From assembly GCA_022822445.1 (NCBI GenBank), contig JAJEBR010000059.1, positions 1 to 46,387 of the forward strand: a DNA stretch of 46,387 nucleotides. Direction: 5' to 3'. Shown in pieces: positions 8,093-19,710 of the stretch (positions within the stretch are counted from its first letter, which is position 1; every line of letters starts with the position of its first letter). This stretch comes from Gemmatimonadota bacterium. GTDB taxonomy: Bacteria; Gemmatimonadota; Gemmatimonadetes; Longimicrobiales; Gaopeijiaceae. Below the pieces are notes generated by a model that did no database searches, was not told the DNA's origin, and saw only the letters and a list, made by a program, of their open reading frames with translations. The position numbers and the translations under genes were made by a program.

Positions 8093-9073
8093 TCATTCCT
8101 GTCCGCCTGTCCACATCTCCGCCTGTCCGCCGACGCCGGCCCGCCTTCGGGCACCCGCGATGAGCGCGGCTCGCGATGCCACGTCCTCCCGAGACAGTCC
8201 CCTGAAGCGTTCGATGGAAAACGCTTCGACCGCGTAGGACCCCGTCGCGGCGCCGTGCGCTAACGCACCCGCCATTTCATCGCGCCCCCAGGACCTCCGG
8301 CCAGCCAGAAAACCCAGGAAGCCGCCTGCGAAGGCATCCCCCGCCCCGGTTGGATCCACCACACGGCCAACCGGATGCCCCGGACAGTGGAGCGTCCAGC
8401 CGGAGCCGAAGAGCACCGCGCCGTCTTCGCCCCGCTTCACGACGACCAAAGCCGGTCCCCGATCCCGGATCCACCGGGCCGCCCGGCCGAGGTCCGCCCC
8501 CCCGGCGAGCTGCATCGCTTCCTCGTCGTTGACGAACAGCACGTCGAGCCGGGCCAGTACCGCGAGGAGCGCCTCCCTTGCACCGTCGATCCAATAGTTC
8601 ATCGTGTCGGCCGCCACCAGACCCGGCGAGCGCACCTGATCGAGCACCCGCAGCTGCAGCACCGGGTCGATGTTGCCCAGAAACACCAGGGGGGAGTCCC
8701 TCCAGGCCGACGGGACCAACGGATCGAAGGAGGCGAAGACACCCAGCCGCGTGACCAGCGTCTCGCGCCGGCGGAACCCCTCGTGATAGCGTCCCGCCCA
8801 GAAGAAGCTCTCGCCGGGAAGCTGTACCACACCCCCCAGATCCACGCCCCGCGCTTCGAGAAAGCCCAGTTCGCCGAGCGGGTAGTCGTCTCCGACCACC
8901 GCCACCACGCGCACGCCCGTGTACAGGGACGCGGCCGCACAGAAGAAGACCGCGGACCCGCCGATGACCTCCTCCGCGCCCCCGTGCGGGGTCTCGACCG
9001 AATCGAGCGCCACGCTCCCGATCGCGAGGATGGGCGCGGGGCGGCGGGTCGCATCCGGGGCCGTCGGGGTCAT
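8093..9073 (-). CDS. PfkB-family carbohydrate/nucleoside kinase
   Basis: 326 residues. The ribokinase fold is clear: N-terminal ILAIGSVALDSVETP, then GGSAVFFCAAASLYTGVRVVAVVGDD, the middle AADTMNYWID and VNDEEAMQLAGG, and the C-terminal anion-hole and catalytic motif DPTGAGDAFAGGFLGFLA with the active-site Asp. This places it in the PfkB superfamily, which phosphorylates sugars, adenosine or related alcohols. The substrate cannot be told; NYWID followed by VNDEEA is typical of a common bacterial 'sugar kinase' branch rather than of ribokinase proper. It sits between argS and purM with 9-10 nt gaps. The C-terminal 15 residues are Gly/Ala-rich and probably disordered. Confidence 0.9.
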   Translation of the reverse strand: MTPTAPDATRRPAPILAIGSVALDSVETPHGGAEEVIGGSAVFFCAAASLYTGVRVVAVVGDDYPLGELGFLEARGVDLGGVVQLPGESFFWAGRYHEGFRRRETLVTRLGVFASFDPLVPSAWRDSPLVFLGNIDPVLQLRVLDQVRSPGLVAADTMNYWIDGAREALLAVLARLDVLFVNDEEAMQLAGGADLGRAARWIRDRGPALVVVKRGEDGAVLFGSGWTLHCPGHPVGRVVDPTGAGDAFAGGFLGFLAGRRSWGRDEMAGALAHGAATGSYAVEAFSIERFRGLSREDVASRAALIAGARRRAGVGGQAEMWTGGQE

Positions 9074-9082
9074 CGGCGCCGG

Positions 9083-10768
9083 TCAGTCATCGCGCACCAT
9101 CCGCTCCGGCGCCGCCAGGCCGAGCACGGTCAGCCCGTTGTCCAACACGATCCGGGCCGCCCCGGCGAGCCCCAGCCGGGCGGCGCGCAGGCCGGGATCC
9201 TCCACAAGCGTGCTGAGCTCGGGATTGCGGGTCGGGTGGCTGGTCTGATACCAGGAGTTCACCATCCCGGCGGTCTTCTCCAGGTAGTCGCATACCAGGT
9301 GGGGGGCCCGCCCGGCCGCGGCGCGGCGCAGGAGGGCCGGAAACTCGGCCAGCTGCTTGACCACCTCCCGCTCGGACGGGTCGGTGAGCAGGGAGGTGTC
9401 GGCGTTCATCAGGGTGTCGTGGTCGGCGACCCACCCCCTCTCGTCGGCCAGCTTGAAGAGCCGGCACAGCCGGGCGTGCGCGTACTGCACCTTGTAGACC
9501 GGATTGCGGTCCGACTGGTCGAGCGCCAGATCGAGGTCGAAGGTGAGGTGGGCCTCCGGCCGGCGCATGAGGAAGAAGTACCGGGCAACGTCGGCGCCGA
9601 CCTCCGCGACCAGGTCGGCCAGCGTGGTGTAGGAGCCCGCGCGCTTGGAGAAGCGGACCTCCTCTCCGCCGTGCTCCACCGTCACCATCTGGTGCAGCAC
9701 GTACTCGGGGTAGCCGGACGGCCGGTCGAGCGCCTGCAGGCCGGCCCGCACCCGGTCCACGGTGCTGTGGTGATCGGATCCCTGCACATTGATCACGTCG
9801 TGGAAGCCTCGCTCCCACTTGGTCATGTGATAGGCGACGTCCGGCAGGAAATACGTTGGCGATCCGTCGCTCTTCACCATCACCCTGTCCTTCTGATCGC
9901 CGAAGGCGGAAGTGCGCAGCCAAAGCGCGCCGTCCTCCCGGTAGGTCAGGCCGGTCTCGCGCAGCTTGCTTATGGTGCTGGAGACGAGCCCCTCCGAATA
10001 CAGCCGGGTCTCCGGGTAGTACTCGTCGAAGCGCACATTGAAGGCCGCCAGATCCCGCTCCTGTTCACTCCGCAGCAGCGCCACCGCGTAGCGCCGCATC
10101 GCCTCCAGCGCGATGTCGCCGTCGTCGTCCTCATACCGCCGCCCGTCCTTTTCAATCAGCGCTGCGGCAATTTCGGAAACGTATTCACCCTGGTAGCCGT
10201 CCTCGGGGACGGCAACATCGTGCCCGAGCAGCTGCAGGTAGCGCGCCCGCACGCTGACCGACAGTCGACGAATCTGGCCACCCGCGTCGTTGAAGTAGAA
10301 CTCCCGGTGAACCGTCCAGCCCGACCACTCCAGCAACGACGCGATTGCGTCCCCCAGCGCCGCCTGGCGGCCATGCCCCAGATGCAGCGGCCCGGTGGGA
10401 TTGGCGGACACGAACTCCACCATTACGCGCTGTCCCCCTCCGTCCTCGTTGCGCCCGTAGCGCACGCCGCGGCCAAGGATCGCCTGCACCGTGCCACCCA
10501 CGGCTCCCGCCTCGAGGAAGAAGTTGAGGAAACCCGGTCCGGCAATCTCGATGCGCTCGACACCCTCGATACCGGTCAGCCGCGCTTTCAGGTCACCCGC
10601 GATCTCCCGGGGAGGGCGGCCCAGCCGACCGGCCAGCGCCATCGCGACGTTCGTGGCCAGATCGCCGTGGCTCGTGTCCCGCGGACGATCGAGGCGGAAG
10701 CGCGCACTCCCGGCGCCTAGCGCGACGGTGGCCTCCCGCAACGCTTCGGAGATGCGTTCGGTCAGCAT
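9083..10768 (-). CDS. argS: Arginyl-tRNA synthetase
   Basis: 561 residues from ATG at 10768. Class I synthetase that loads arginine on its tRNA. The N-terminal Add-1 tRNA-binding domain is followed by the nucleotide-binding core: VEFVSANPTGPLHLGHGRQAALGD carries the HIGH-type motif (HLGH), then EFYFNDAG, the Arg-binding SDGSPTYFLPDVAYH and VINVQGSDHH. The second signature reads RFSKRAGSY, without a normal KMSK, as usual for this enzyme. The C-terminal helical anticodon domain starts about YKVQYAHARLCRLF. The start codon overlaps the stop of the zinc-ribbon gene as TGATG, so the two are translationally coupled. Confidence 0.96.
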   Translation of the reverse strand: MLTERISEALREATVALGAGSARFRLDRPRDTSHGDLATNVAMALAGRLGRPPREIAGDLKARLTGIEGVERIEIAGPGFLNFFLEAGAVGGTVQAILGRGVRYGRNEDGGGQRVMVEFVSANPTGPLHLGHGRQAALGDAIASLLEWSGWTVHREFYFNDAGGQIRRLSVSVRARYLQLLGHDVAVPEDGYQGEYVSEIAAALIEKDGRRYEDDDGDIALEAMRRYAVALLRSEQERDLAAFNVRFDEYYPETRLYSEGLVSSTISKLRETGLTYREDGALWLRTSAFGDQKDRVMVKSDGSPTYFLPDVAYHMTKWERGFHDVINVQGSDHHSTVDRVRAGLQALDRPSGYPEYVLHQMVTVEHGGEEVRFSKRAGSYTTLADLVAEVGADVARYFFLMRRPEAHLTFDLDLALDQSDRNPVYKVQYAHARLCRLFKLADERGWVADHDTLMNADTSLLTDPSEREVVKQLAEFPALLRRAAAGRAPHLVCDYLEKTAGMVNSWYQTSHPTRNPELSTLVEDPGLRAARLGLAGAARIVLDNGLTVLGLAAPERMVRDD

Positions 10769-11109
10769 CAATCGGCCGCCTTCGCCGCCGGTTCGGGGGT
10801 ATCTCCGGAGGTGTCCGATGCCTTCCCGGCCTCCCCTGGCCCGTCCCCTCCACTGCTCCCGTCCCTTCCGCCCTCCTTGCCGCCCCGGGCCGCTCCCGCC
10901 TCCTCCCGCGCGCGCTCCCGGTACGACTCCGAACGATGGTCCGTGATGTAGAAGCCTTCGCCCTTGAAGAGCAGGCCCGCCCCTCCGGAGATGAGCCGCC
11001 GGGCGGCATGCCCGCACTCCGGGCAGGGGGCCACCGGTTCGTCGCTCATCCTCTGGAAGACCTCGAAGTCCCGGCCGCACTCGCGGCATCTATACTCGTA
11101 GGTTGGCAT
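10768..11109 (-). CDS. FmdB-type zinc-ribbon protein
   Basis: 113 residues. The first ~50 match the FmdB/CxxC regulatory family: MPTYEYRCRECGRDFEVFQ, then PCPECG, so the CxxC...CxxC zinc ribbon is complete, followed by the family's LISGGAGLLFKGEGFYITDHRS. The rest (about 55 residues) is low-complexity Gly/Glu/Lys/Asp, probably disordered; such tails are common in the family. The biochemical role is unknown; the name comes from an amidase regulator. It is coupled to argS through a TGATG overlap and lies about 100 nt downstream of the mutase gene. Confidence 0.85.
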   Translation of the reverse strand: MPTYEYRCRECGRDFEVFQRMSDEPVAPCPECGHAARRLISGGAGLLFKGEGFYITDHRSESYRERAREEAGAARGGKEGGRDGSSGGDGPGEAGKASDTSGDTPEPAAKAAD

Positions 11110-11209
11110 GGGTCAAGATAACACGATGGACGAAGGCTCCCGTGCCCCCTCGCGAACCCTGCCGCTCCCATTCATTCCCGCTCAAGCCGGTGTCCTGTCG
11201 CACGCGTCC

Positions 11210-12756
<1,547 letters not shown>

Positions 12757-12760
<4 letters not shown>

Positions 12761-13287
12761 GATCCCCCCACCTCCTCGAATTCGGCGAGCATCTGCCCCT
12801 TCTCCACCGCATCTCCCGGCGAAACCGGGATCCGTGCGACCCTCGCGGCCGCCGTCGCACGCAGTTCGTTCTCCATCTTCATGGCCTCGACGATCAGGAT
12901 TGCCGTCCCGGGCTGCACCACATCGCCCTCGCGCGCGTCCACGCGCACCACCAGCCCCGGCATCGGGGCCCTCAGCGGCGCGATCCCCGTACCCCCCGCC
13001 GCCCCGCGCGTACGTTCCCGGATCTCCGCCTCGCGCGCCTCCAGCACCCGGACGCCCACCGTTCGCCCGTCCATGTCGATCTCCCACCGCCCGCGCCCCG
13101 CGTACCGGGCCACCAGTGGCACGGAGACCCCGTCGAGCAGCATCGACCACCCCCCACCCCGCCCCGCCTCCGCCACCGCGGCCGCGCGGCGCCGCCCCCC
13201 GATCCGGGCCGACCCGTCGGCGCCGATCACCACCTCGCGCCGCGCGCCCCCGACCTCGACCACGTACCGCACCCCCCGCTCACTCAT
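12757..13287 (-). CDS. Biotin carboxyl carrier protein of an acyl-CoA carboxylase
   Basis: 176 residues from ATG at 13287, overlapping the biotin carboxylase stop as ATGA. The C-terminal ~75 residues form a biotinyl domain: [18 protein letters not shown], then the biotin-acceptor EAMKMEN, and a closing hairpin to MLAEFEE. The N-terminal ~95 residues are Arg/Gly-rich with beta pattern ([17 protein letters not shown] and a middle [16 protein letters not shown]), matching the BT-like region that joins carrier and carboxylase in propionyl-CoA carboxylase alpha chains. Here the alpha chain is split into two genes. The acceptor Lys and the flanking Met are present. Confidence 0.92.
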
Positions 13288-14852
13288 CGCCGCTCTTCCG
13301 CCCAAGCGCGTCCCGGGTCGAACGGGCCCGCCCGCTGCCCGCCGGGACGCGGTTCCCATCCGCCCCCGCCCCCGCCCCCGCGCTGCCACGCCGACAGCGG
13401 CATCCCCGCGCGGCGGATCCTGGGCGCCGTCCGGCCCTGCCGGCGGGTGTGCTCGAGCAGCGCCGCCGCCACGGCCAGAACCTCGCCCTCGCCGCCGGAA
13501 ACACCCGTCTCGAAGAGGTCCGGATGTTCCGCCAGGTAGGCGGTCGAAAGCCTGCCCGCCAGGAAGTCCGGCTCCCTCATGATCCGCCGAAGCAGGGGTG
13601 CGCTGGTCGCCACCCCGTCAATCCGCAGCTCACCGAGCGCTCGCTCCATGCGCCGGATCGCGCCGGTCCGGCGGGGCGCCCAGGTGACCAGCTTGCCGAG
13701 CAGCGGATCGTAGTGCAGCCCGATCCCGGTACCGCCGGCAATGCCGCCGTCCCAGCGCACCCCGGGCCCGCCGGGAACCACCATCTCGCCGACGGTGCCG
13801 GTCGCGGGGAGGAATCCGTCGAAGGGCGACTCGCTCGTGATCCTGCACTCGATCGCGTGGCCCCGCAGCGGGATCTTTTCCTGGCGAAGGGGCAGCGGCT
13901 CGCCCGCGGCGACGCGGAACTGCCACTCGACCAGATCGAGTCCGGTGACCATCTCCGTAACCGGGTGCTCGACCTGGAGCCGCGTGTTCATCTCGAGGAA
14001 GAAGAACTCGCCTCCCGCGTAGAGAAACTCCACCGTGCCCGCGCCGGTGTAGTCGACCGCCCGCGCCGCGCGGACCGCCGCCTCCCCCATCCGCCGCCGC
14101 TCCTCCGGCCCGAGCAGGGGTGAAGGCGCCTCCTCGACCAGCTTCTGATGCCGGCGCTGGATCGAGCACTCGCGCTCGTGCAGATGCACCGCACCCCCGT
14201 GCCGGTCGCCGAAGATCTGGATCTCGATGTGGCGCGGGCGCTCGAGAAAGCGCTCCACGTAAACGCTGCCGTCCCCGAATGCGGCCGCGGCCTCGCGCGC
14301 CGCGGCCTCGAAGGCGCTCCCGGCATCCTCTCCGCCGCGGACGACCCGCATCCCCTTCCCCCCGCCTCCCGCTACCGCCTTCAACACGACCGGAAAGCCC
14401 ACCGCCTCGGCCGCCTCCCGCGCTTCCCGGGCGGACGCCAGCGGCCCGTCCGTTCCCGGCACCACCGGCACGCCCGCCGCCGCCATCCGCCGGCGCGCCT
14501 CCGTCTTGTCGCCCATCGCCCGGATCGTCGCGGCCGACGGTCCGACGAAGACGAGCCCCGCGCCCACCACCGCCTCCGCGAAATCGTCCCGCTCGGCCAG
14601 GAAGCCGTACCCGGGATGCACAGCCTCCACCCCGCTGCGCCGCGCTGCGCGAAGGAGCCTGTCCGTCGCCAGATAGCTCTCGGAGGCGCGTGCGGGGCCG
14701 ATCGGATACGCCTCGTCGGCGCACAGCACATGGGGGGAGGTCCGATCCGCCTCGGAGAAGACCGCGACGGTGCGGATCCCCATCTCCTTCGCGCACCGGA
14801 TCACACGGAGCGCGATCTCGCCCCGATTGGCGACGAGTACGCTTTCGATCAA
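13284..14852 (-). CDS. accC: Biotin carboxylase subunit of an acyl-CoA (propionyl/acetyl-CoA) carboxylase
   Basis: 522 residues from TTG at 14852 (weak GAGA before it). ATP-grasp enzyme that carboxylates biotin on the carrier protein encoded next. Visible marks are VLVANRGEIALRVIR, HPGYGFLAE, the MGDKTEAR hinge, the Gly-rich ATP loop KAVAGGGGKGMR, ERECSIQRRHQK, EFLYAGGEFFFLEMNTRLQVEHPVTE with the catalytic Glu and Arg residues, and GHAIECRI. The last ~60 residues are a Gly/Arg-rich tail beyond the normal AccC end (about 450 residues), possibly a remnant of the linker in fused alpha chains. Its partner carboxyltransferase is at 16065-17609, with a PDZ gene between them. Substrate is inferred from that partner and the mutase. 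Confidence 0.93.
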   Translation of the reverse strand: MIESVLVANRGEIALRVIRCAKEMGIRTVAVFSEADRTSPHVLCADEAYPIGPARASESYLATDRLLRAARRSGVEAVHPGYGFLAERDDFAEAVVGAGLVFVGPSAATIRAMGDKTEARRRMAAAGVPVVPGTDGPLASAREAREAAEAVGFPVVLKAVAGGGGKGMRVVRGGEDAGSAFEAAAREAAAAFGDGSVYVERFLERPRHIEIQIFGDRHGGAVHLHERECSIQRRHQKLVEEAPSPLLGPEERRRMGEAAVRAARAVDYTGAGTVEFLYAGGEFFFLEMNTRLQVEHPVTEMVTGLDLVEWQFRVAAGEPLPLRQEKIPLRGHAIECRITSESPFDGFLPATGTVGEMVVPGGPGVRWDGGIAGGTGIGLHYDPLLGKLVTWAPRRTGAIRRMERALGELRIDGVATSAPLLRRIMREPDFLAGRLSTAYLAEHPDLFETGVSGGEGEVLAVAAALLEHTRRQGRTAPRIRRAGMPLSAWQRGGGGGGGWEPRPGGQRAGPFDPGRAWAEERR

Positions 14853-14963
14853 CGTTCTCTCAGGCGCTCCCGTGCCCGGGCGCGGAGCGGGCCGTGTGTT
14901 CGGCCGGGGCGCCCCACCGCAACCGGGGTTGGGTGCGGCTACGGCGCCTGCGGCTGTTGCGAG

Positions 14964-15944
14964 TTATCTAATGGTACCCACAACCGTCGCCCGCGCGCCA
15001 TCTCGCCAGATCCCGAAATCGACGGCCTCGTCCTCTTCGTACGACGCCAGGATGCGCCGCATGTCCGCCACCTCGTCGACCGTGCGCCCGGCGATCGACA
15101 CGACGACATCGCCCGGCCGGAGCCCCAGCGTGACGTTCTCGTCCACATCCAGGACCAGGACGCCTTCTTCCGTGCCGAAGTACGCGCCCAGCTCGGGATT
15201 GAGCTGAACCATCTCGAGCAGGTTGCCCCCCACATAGTGGAACCGGTCACGCCACCAGTCGCCCGCGTCGATCAGTCTCACGCTCGGCGTCACGCCCACG
15301 GACAGCCCCGGAAAGGCGGCGTCGGCGGTGGTCCTTTCGGCCGACCCTGCCGGGGGGATCCAGCCGATCGCGAAATCGTCGGGGCCGACCCGCAACCGCA
15401 TCCTGTCCATCGCGTCGCGGAAGTGCTCCGCGATGGAGTCATAAGTGGGATCCGGTCTGTACCACAGGTTGTCGGGGTCGTAGTCCGGCAGTACCTCGGG
15501 GACGGCCGTCAACGTCAGGGTCTGGCGGCCGCGCTGCACCTGCAACTCGATGGGCTCGCCCTCCGGTACTTCCTGAATGAGCCACTCCAGGCGGGCCTGG
15601 TGATAGGAAGTTCCGTCGGGACGCTCCCTCTGATCCTCGTCCTGCAGCGGCTCGACGAGCGGATGACCGTTCGCGGACACCACGCGGTCGCCGACCCTGA
15701 TCCCGGCCTTGTCCGCCGGACTGCCGGGCATCACGGAGCCCACCATGACGCCCGTCCCCGCATGCCAGGTCAGAATGCCGAGCCTCGGACGCTGTTCCGT
15801 CTGATCCGAACCGGCCGCGCCTTCCCGCTCCTCCTCCTGGGCTGCCACGGGAACGGGCCAGGTCGCCACCAACGCCAGACCCGCCACCAGCCCCACCGCC
15901 ACCAGCCCCACCGCCATCAACCTCCCGCTCAGGATCTTGCTCAT
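14964..15944 (-). CDS. Exported protein with two PDZ domains
   Basis: 326 residues from ATG at 15944, chosen because GAGGAAAGAACG precedes it and a signal peptide follows (MSKILSGRLMAVGLVAVGLVAGLALVATWPVPVAAQ). The mature protein has a first PDZ-like domain about residues 52-165 (LGILTWHAGTGVMVGSVMPGSPADKAGIRVGDRVVSANG) and a second near the C-terminus (GVLVLDVDENVTLGLRPGDVVVSIAGRTVDEV). No protease domain or Ser/His/Asp triad is visible, so it is probably a periplasmic binding or scaffold protein. It stands between the carboxyltransferase and biotin carboxylase genes in the same direction, an odd place with no clear metabolic reason. The signal peptide contains a short duplicated VAVGLVAVGLVAG. 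Confidence 0.8.
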   Translation of the reverse strand: MSKILSGRLMAVGLVAVGLVAGLALVATWPVPVAAQEEEREGAAGSDQTEQRPRLGILTWHAGTGVMVGSVMPGSPADKAGIRVGDRVVSANGHPLVEPLQDEDQRERPDGTSYHQARLEWLIQEVPEGEPIELQVQRGRQTLTLTAVPEVLPDYDPDNLWYRPDPTYDSIAEHFRDAMDRMRLRVGPDDFAIGWIPPAGSAERTTADAAFPGLSVGVTPSVRLIDAGDWWRDRFHYVGGNLLEMVQLNPELGAYFGTEEGVLVLDVDENVTLGLRPGDVVVSIAGRTVDEVADMRRILASYEEDEAVDFGIWRDGARATVVGTIR

Positions 15945-16064
15945 CGTTCTTTCCTCCACTGATTCCCGATCCATCTGTCATTCGCAACTCCCCGGCAGAG
16001 TCCGGGGTAACCGATCTTCGCCCATTGGGACGCCGTTGACGCGGCATGCGGTTGCCCGCCTCCC

Positions 16065-17605
<1,541 letters not shown>

Positions 17606-17609
<4 letters not shown>

Positions 17610-19228
17610 CGGGATCGCGCGCGCTCCCCGCCGTGATGGATGCCGGCGGTGTCGGCCGGAGGGATCAGGGCGGCGTCGAAGGGGTGGGGCCGGCCTTCGA
17701 GGATTCTCACCGGGTAGAACTCCCGCTCGATCCTGCCGTTCACATCCGAGTAGGTGCCCGTCGCGCCTCGGAATTCGTCCAGCCGTTCGAGCGACGCAAC
17801 GGTCCCGCGCGAGGTGCGTACGCCGTTGCCGTACGAGGTGAGTGCCATGCGGAAGAGGTCGAAGCCGGCTGCAGGCACCGGGCTGACGAGGGTTCTGCGG
17901 AAGTGCTGCTCGTACGCCTGCACGAAGGCGGCCGCCGGGTCGAACACCGCCAGCGGGTCGGATGCGCTCACCGCGATGACGCTGTCCGTGTGCCGGCGCG
18001 CGACCGCTTCCAGCACCGGCAGCGTGGTCCAGGCCGCCGTCCCCGCCACCTGGATCTCCAGGGTGTCGAGGCCGAAGAAGGCGATCTGCGGGGCCAGCAG
18101 CTCCACGTCGGCGGGCGGGGCCGCCACGACCAGGACCTCGGGAACGACCGCCTCGACCTCCTTGAGCTCGACATCGAAGGTGGTGGTGCCCGGGTCGTAT
18201 TGCATCCGTCTTCTGACCACCCCCCCTGCGTCCTGGAAGGCGTCCTGAAAGGCGTCCGCCTCCAGCCGCTCACCGGGGCTTCGGGGGTGAACGATTGCCG
18301 CCTCCCGGTAGCCGGCGCTTCGCACGGTCCTGGCCAGCGCCCGCCCCGCCCCGGGGTCGCCGGCCCCCATGCTGAAGACGCCCCTGCGCCCGAATGGGAC
18401 GCGGCGGGCCGTCGGCGACAGAAACGCCACGCTGCCGGGAGCCGCCCGCACCGCCGATTCCAGGTTCACGGCGTCCAGAGGGCCGAGGATCGCCACCGCC
18501 CCGCGCGAAACCAGCGACGAGACGCCGCGCTCGCTCCCGGACGTTGTGCCCCGGCTGTCCTCGATGAGGAACTCGATCCTCCAGCCTCCCCGGCGGGCCA
18601 GCTCGGCAGCCACCTCCACACCCTCCAGGAAGAGGCGCGTGTACTCGCGGTTGGAAGGCGAGCCGGACACCGGCAGAACGGCACCGATGACCAGATCCGC
18701 CGGCATCAACTCCACCAGCCTGCCTCCGAGAATCGCGCCCGCGACCTCCTGTGCGCGTCCGTCCACCCCGGCCGTCCTCGCCATCGACGCATAGCGGCGT
18801 GCCTCATCCGGCTCGCCCGAGAGGATGTGGACGTATGCCAGCTCCGCGTAGACGAGTCCCAGCCGCGCGTCGCCCCCGAGGCGACCTGCCGACTCCTCCA
18901 ACGCCTTCAATTCACCGCGCCCGAGCTGCGCCAGCGCCGTCTCCAGGCTCCGCAGTGTCCGGCTGGTCACCGCTGCCGCCGGCAATGCCAGGATGGCTGC
19001 GGCCGCATCCTCCGGTTCGCCAGGCAGGACAGGCCGCGCGACTTCGCTGGCGACTTCGGGGCCGGTCGCACCGGCCGACTCCGAGGAGGGGCCGGCGGGT
19101 TCGGGAACCGATGCGGCTCCGCTGGCCGGGGCGACGGCCCGCGCAGTCGCAAAACACCCTATGCTGGCGCCGGCGATCAACGTGCACGCGAGCACCGACA
19201 TCCATGATCGCGCCGTCTTCGTGATCAC
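17606..19228 (-). CDS. Periplasmic-binding-fold (LpoA/ABC substrate-binding-like) exported protein
   Basis: 540 residues from GTG at 19228, chosen for the GGGAGA site before it and the signal peptide after it ([16 protein letters not shown]). The Cys could be lipidated, though the lipobox ASIGC is not ideal. Residues ~80-190 are Ala-rich helices reminiscent of TPR repeats ([27 protein letters not shown]). The rest is a type I periplasmic-binding fold: [42 protein letters not shown], a fold-back [14 protein letters not shown], and late [12 protein letters not shown] as in branched-amino-acid-binding proteins. TPR plus this fold resembles penicillin-binding-protein activators (LpoA). No permease or ATPase genes are near, which also argues against a transporter role. 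The stop overlaps the pccB start (ATGA). Confidence 0.75.
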
Positions 19229-19262
19229 CGTTCTCCCAGGCTCGATCGCCTCGTCTACAGTG

Positions 19263-19710
19263 TTACCCGTCTCCGGGATCGTCTTGCTCGCCCGGATCGC
19301 CGTCCTCCTCCGGATCTGCGACATCGCCGGAGTCGCTCCCATCGTCGGAGTGGGTGCCCTCGTCGGGGTCGCCCTCATTGTCGTCGTCGGAGTCGCCGTC
19401 CGCGTCGGGGGCGTCAGAGTCGCTGTCGTCTTCAGAGTCGCTGTCGTCTTCGGAGCTGTCGTCTTCAGAGTCGCTGTCGCCTCCGGAGTCGCTGTCGTCG
19501 TCGGAGTCGCTGTCGCCTCCGGAGTCGGAATCGTCTACCGTGTCGGAGTCGGAGTCGGGGGCGCCGTCTTCGGTGTCCTCGCTGGGTGCGACGGCCTCGT
19601 CGGGGTCGCTGGCCTGGGCGTGATCGCCGTCCCCGCTGTCCTCACCGGGTGCCGCCTCGGCGGCCTCACCGGGGTCGGCATCGTCGTCCTCGCCGCTCTC
19701 GGACGTGGTC
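19263..19710 (-). repeat. Low-complexity Asp/Ser codon repeat in the rpsA 3' end
   Basis: The DNA behind the acidic tail is a degenerate repeat of GAC/GAT-TCC/TCG-type codons (on the plus strand a run of GGAGTCGCTGTCGTC-like units between about 19370 and 19560). It is coding in frame with rpsA, with no stop or frameshift. Confidence 0.8.

Noticed and set aside
6064-10720. Long plus-strand frames opposite purM, PfkB and argS
   Set aside because: The translations are His/Arg/Pro-rich shadows of well-recognised minus-strand enzymes, with no family features.
19290-19560. CRISPR-like short repeats
   Set aside because: The periodic units are codon repeats (Asp/Ser) in frame with rpsA, without constant spacers or equal repeat lengths.
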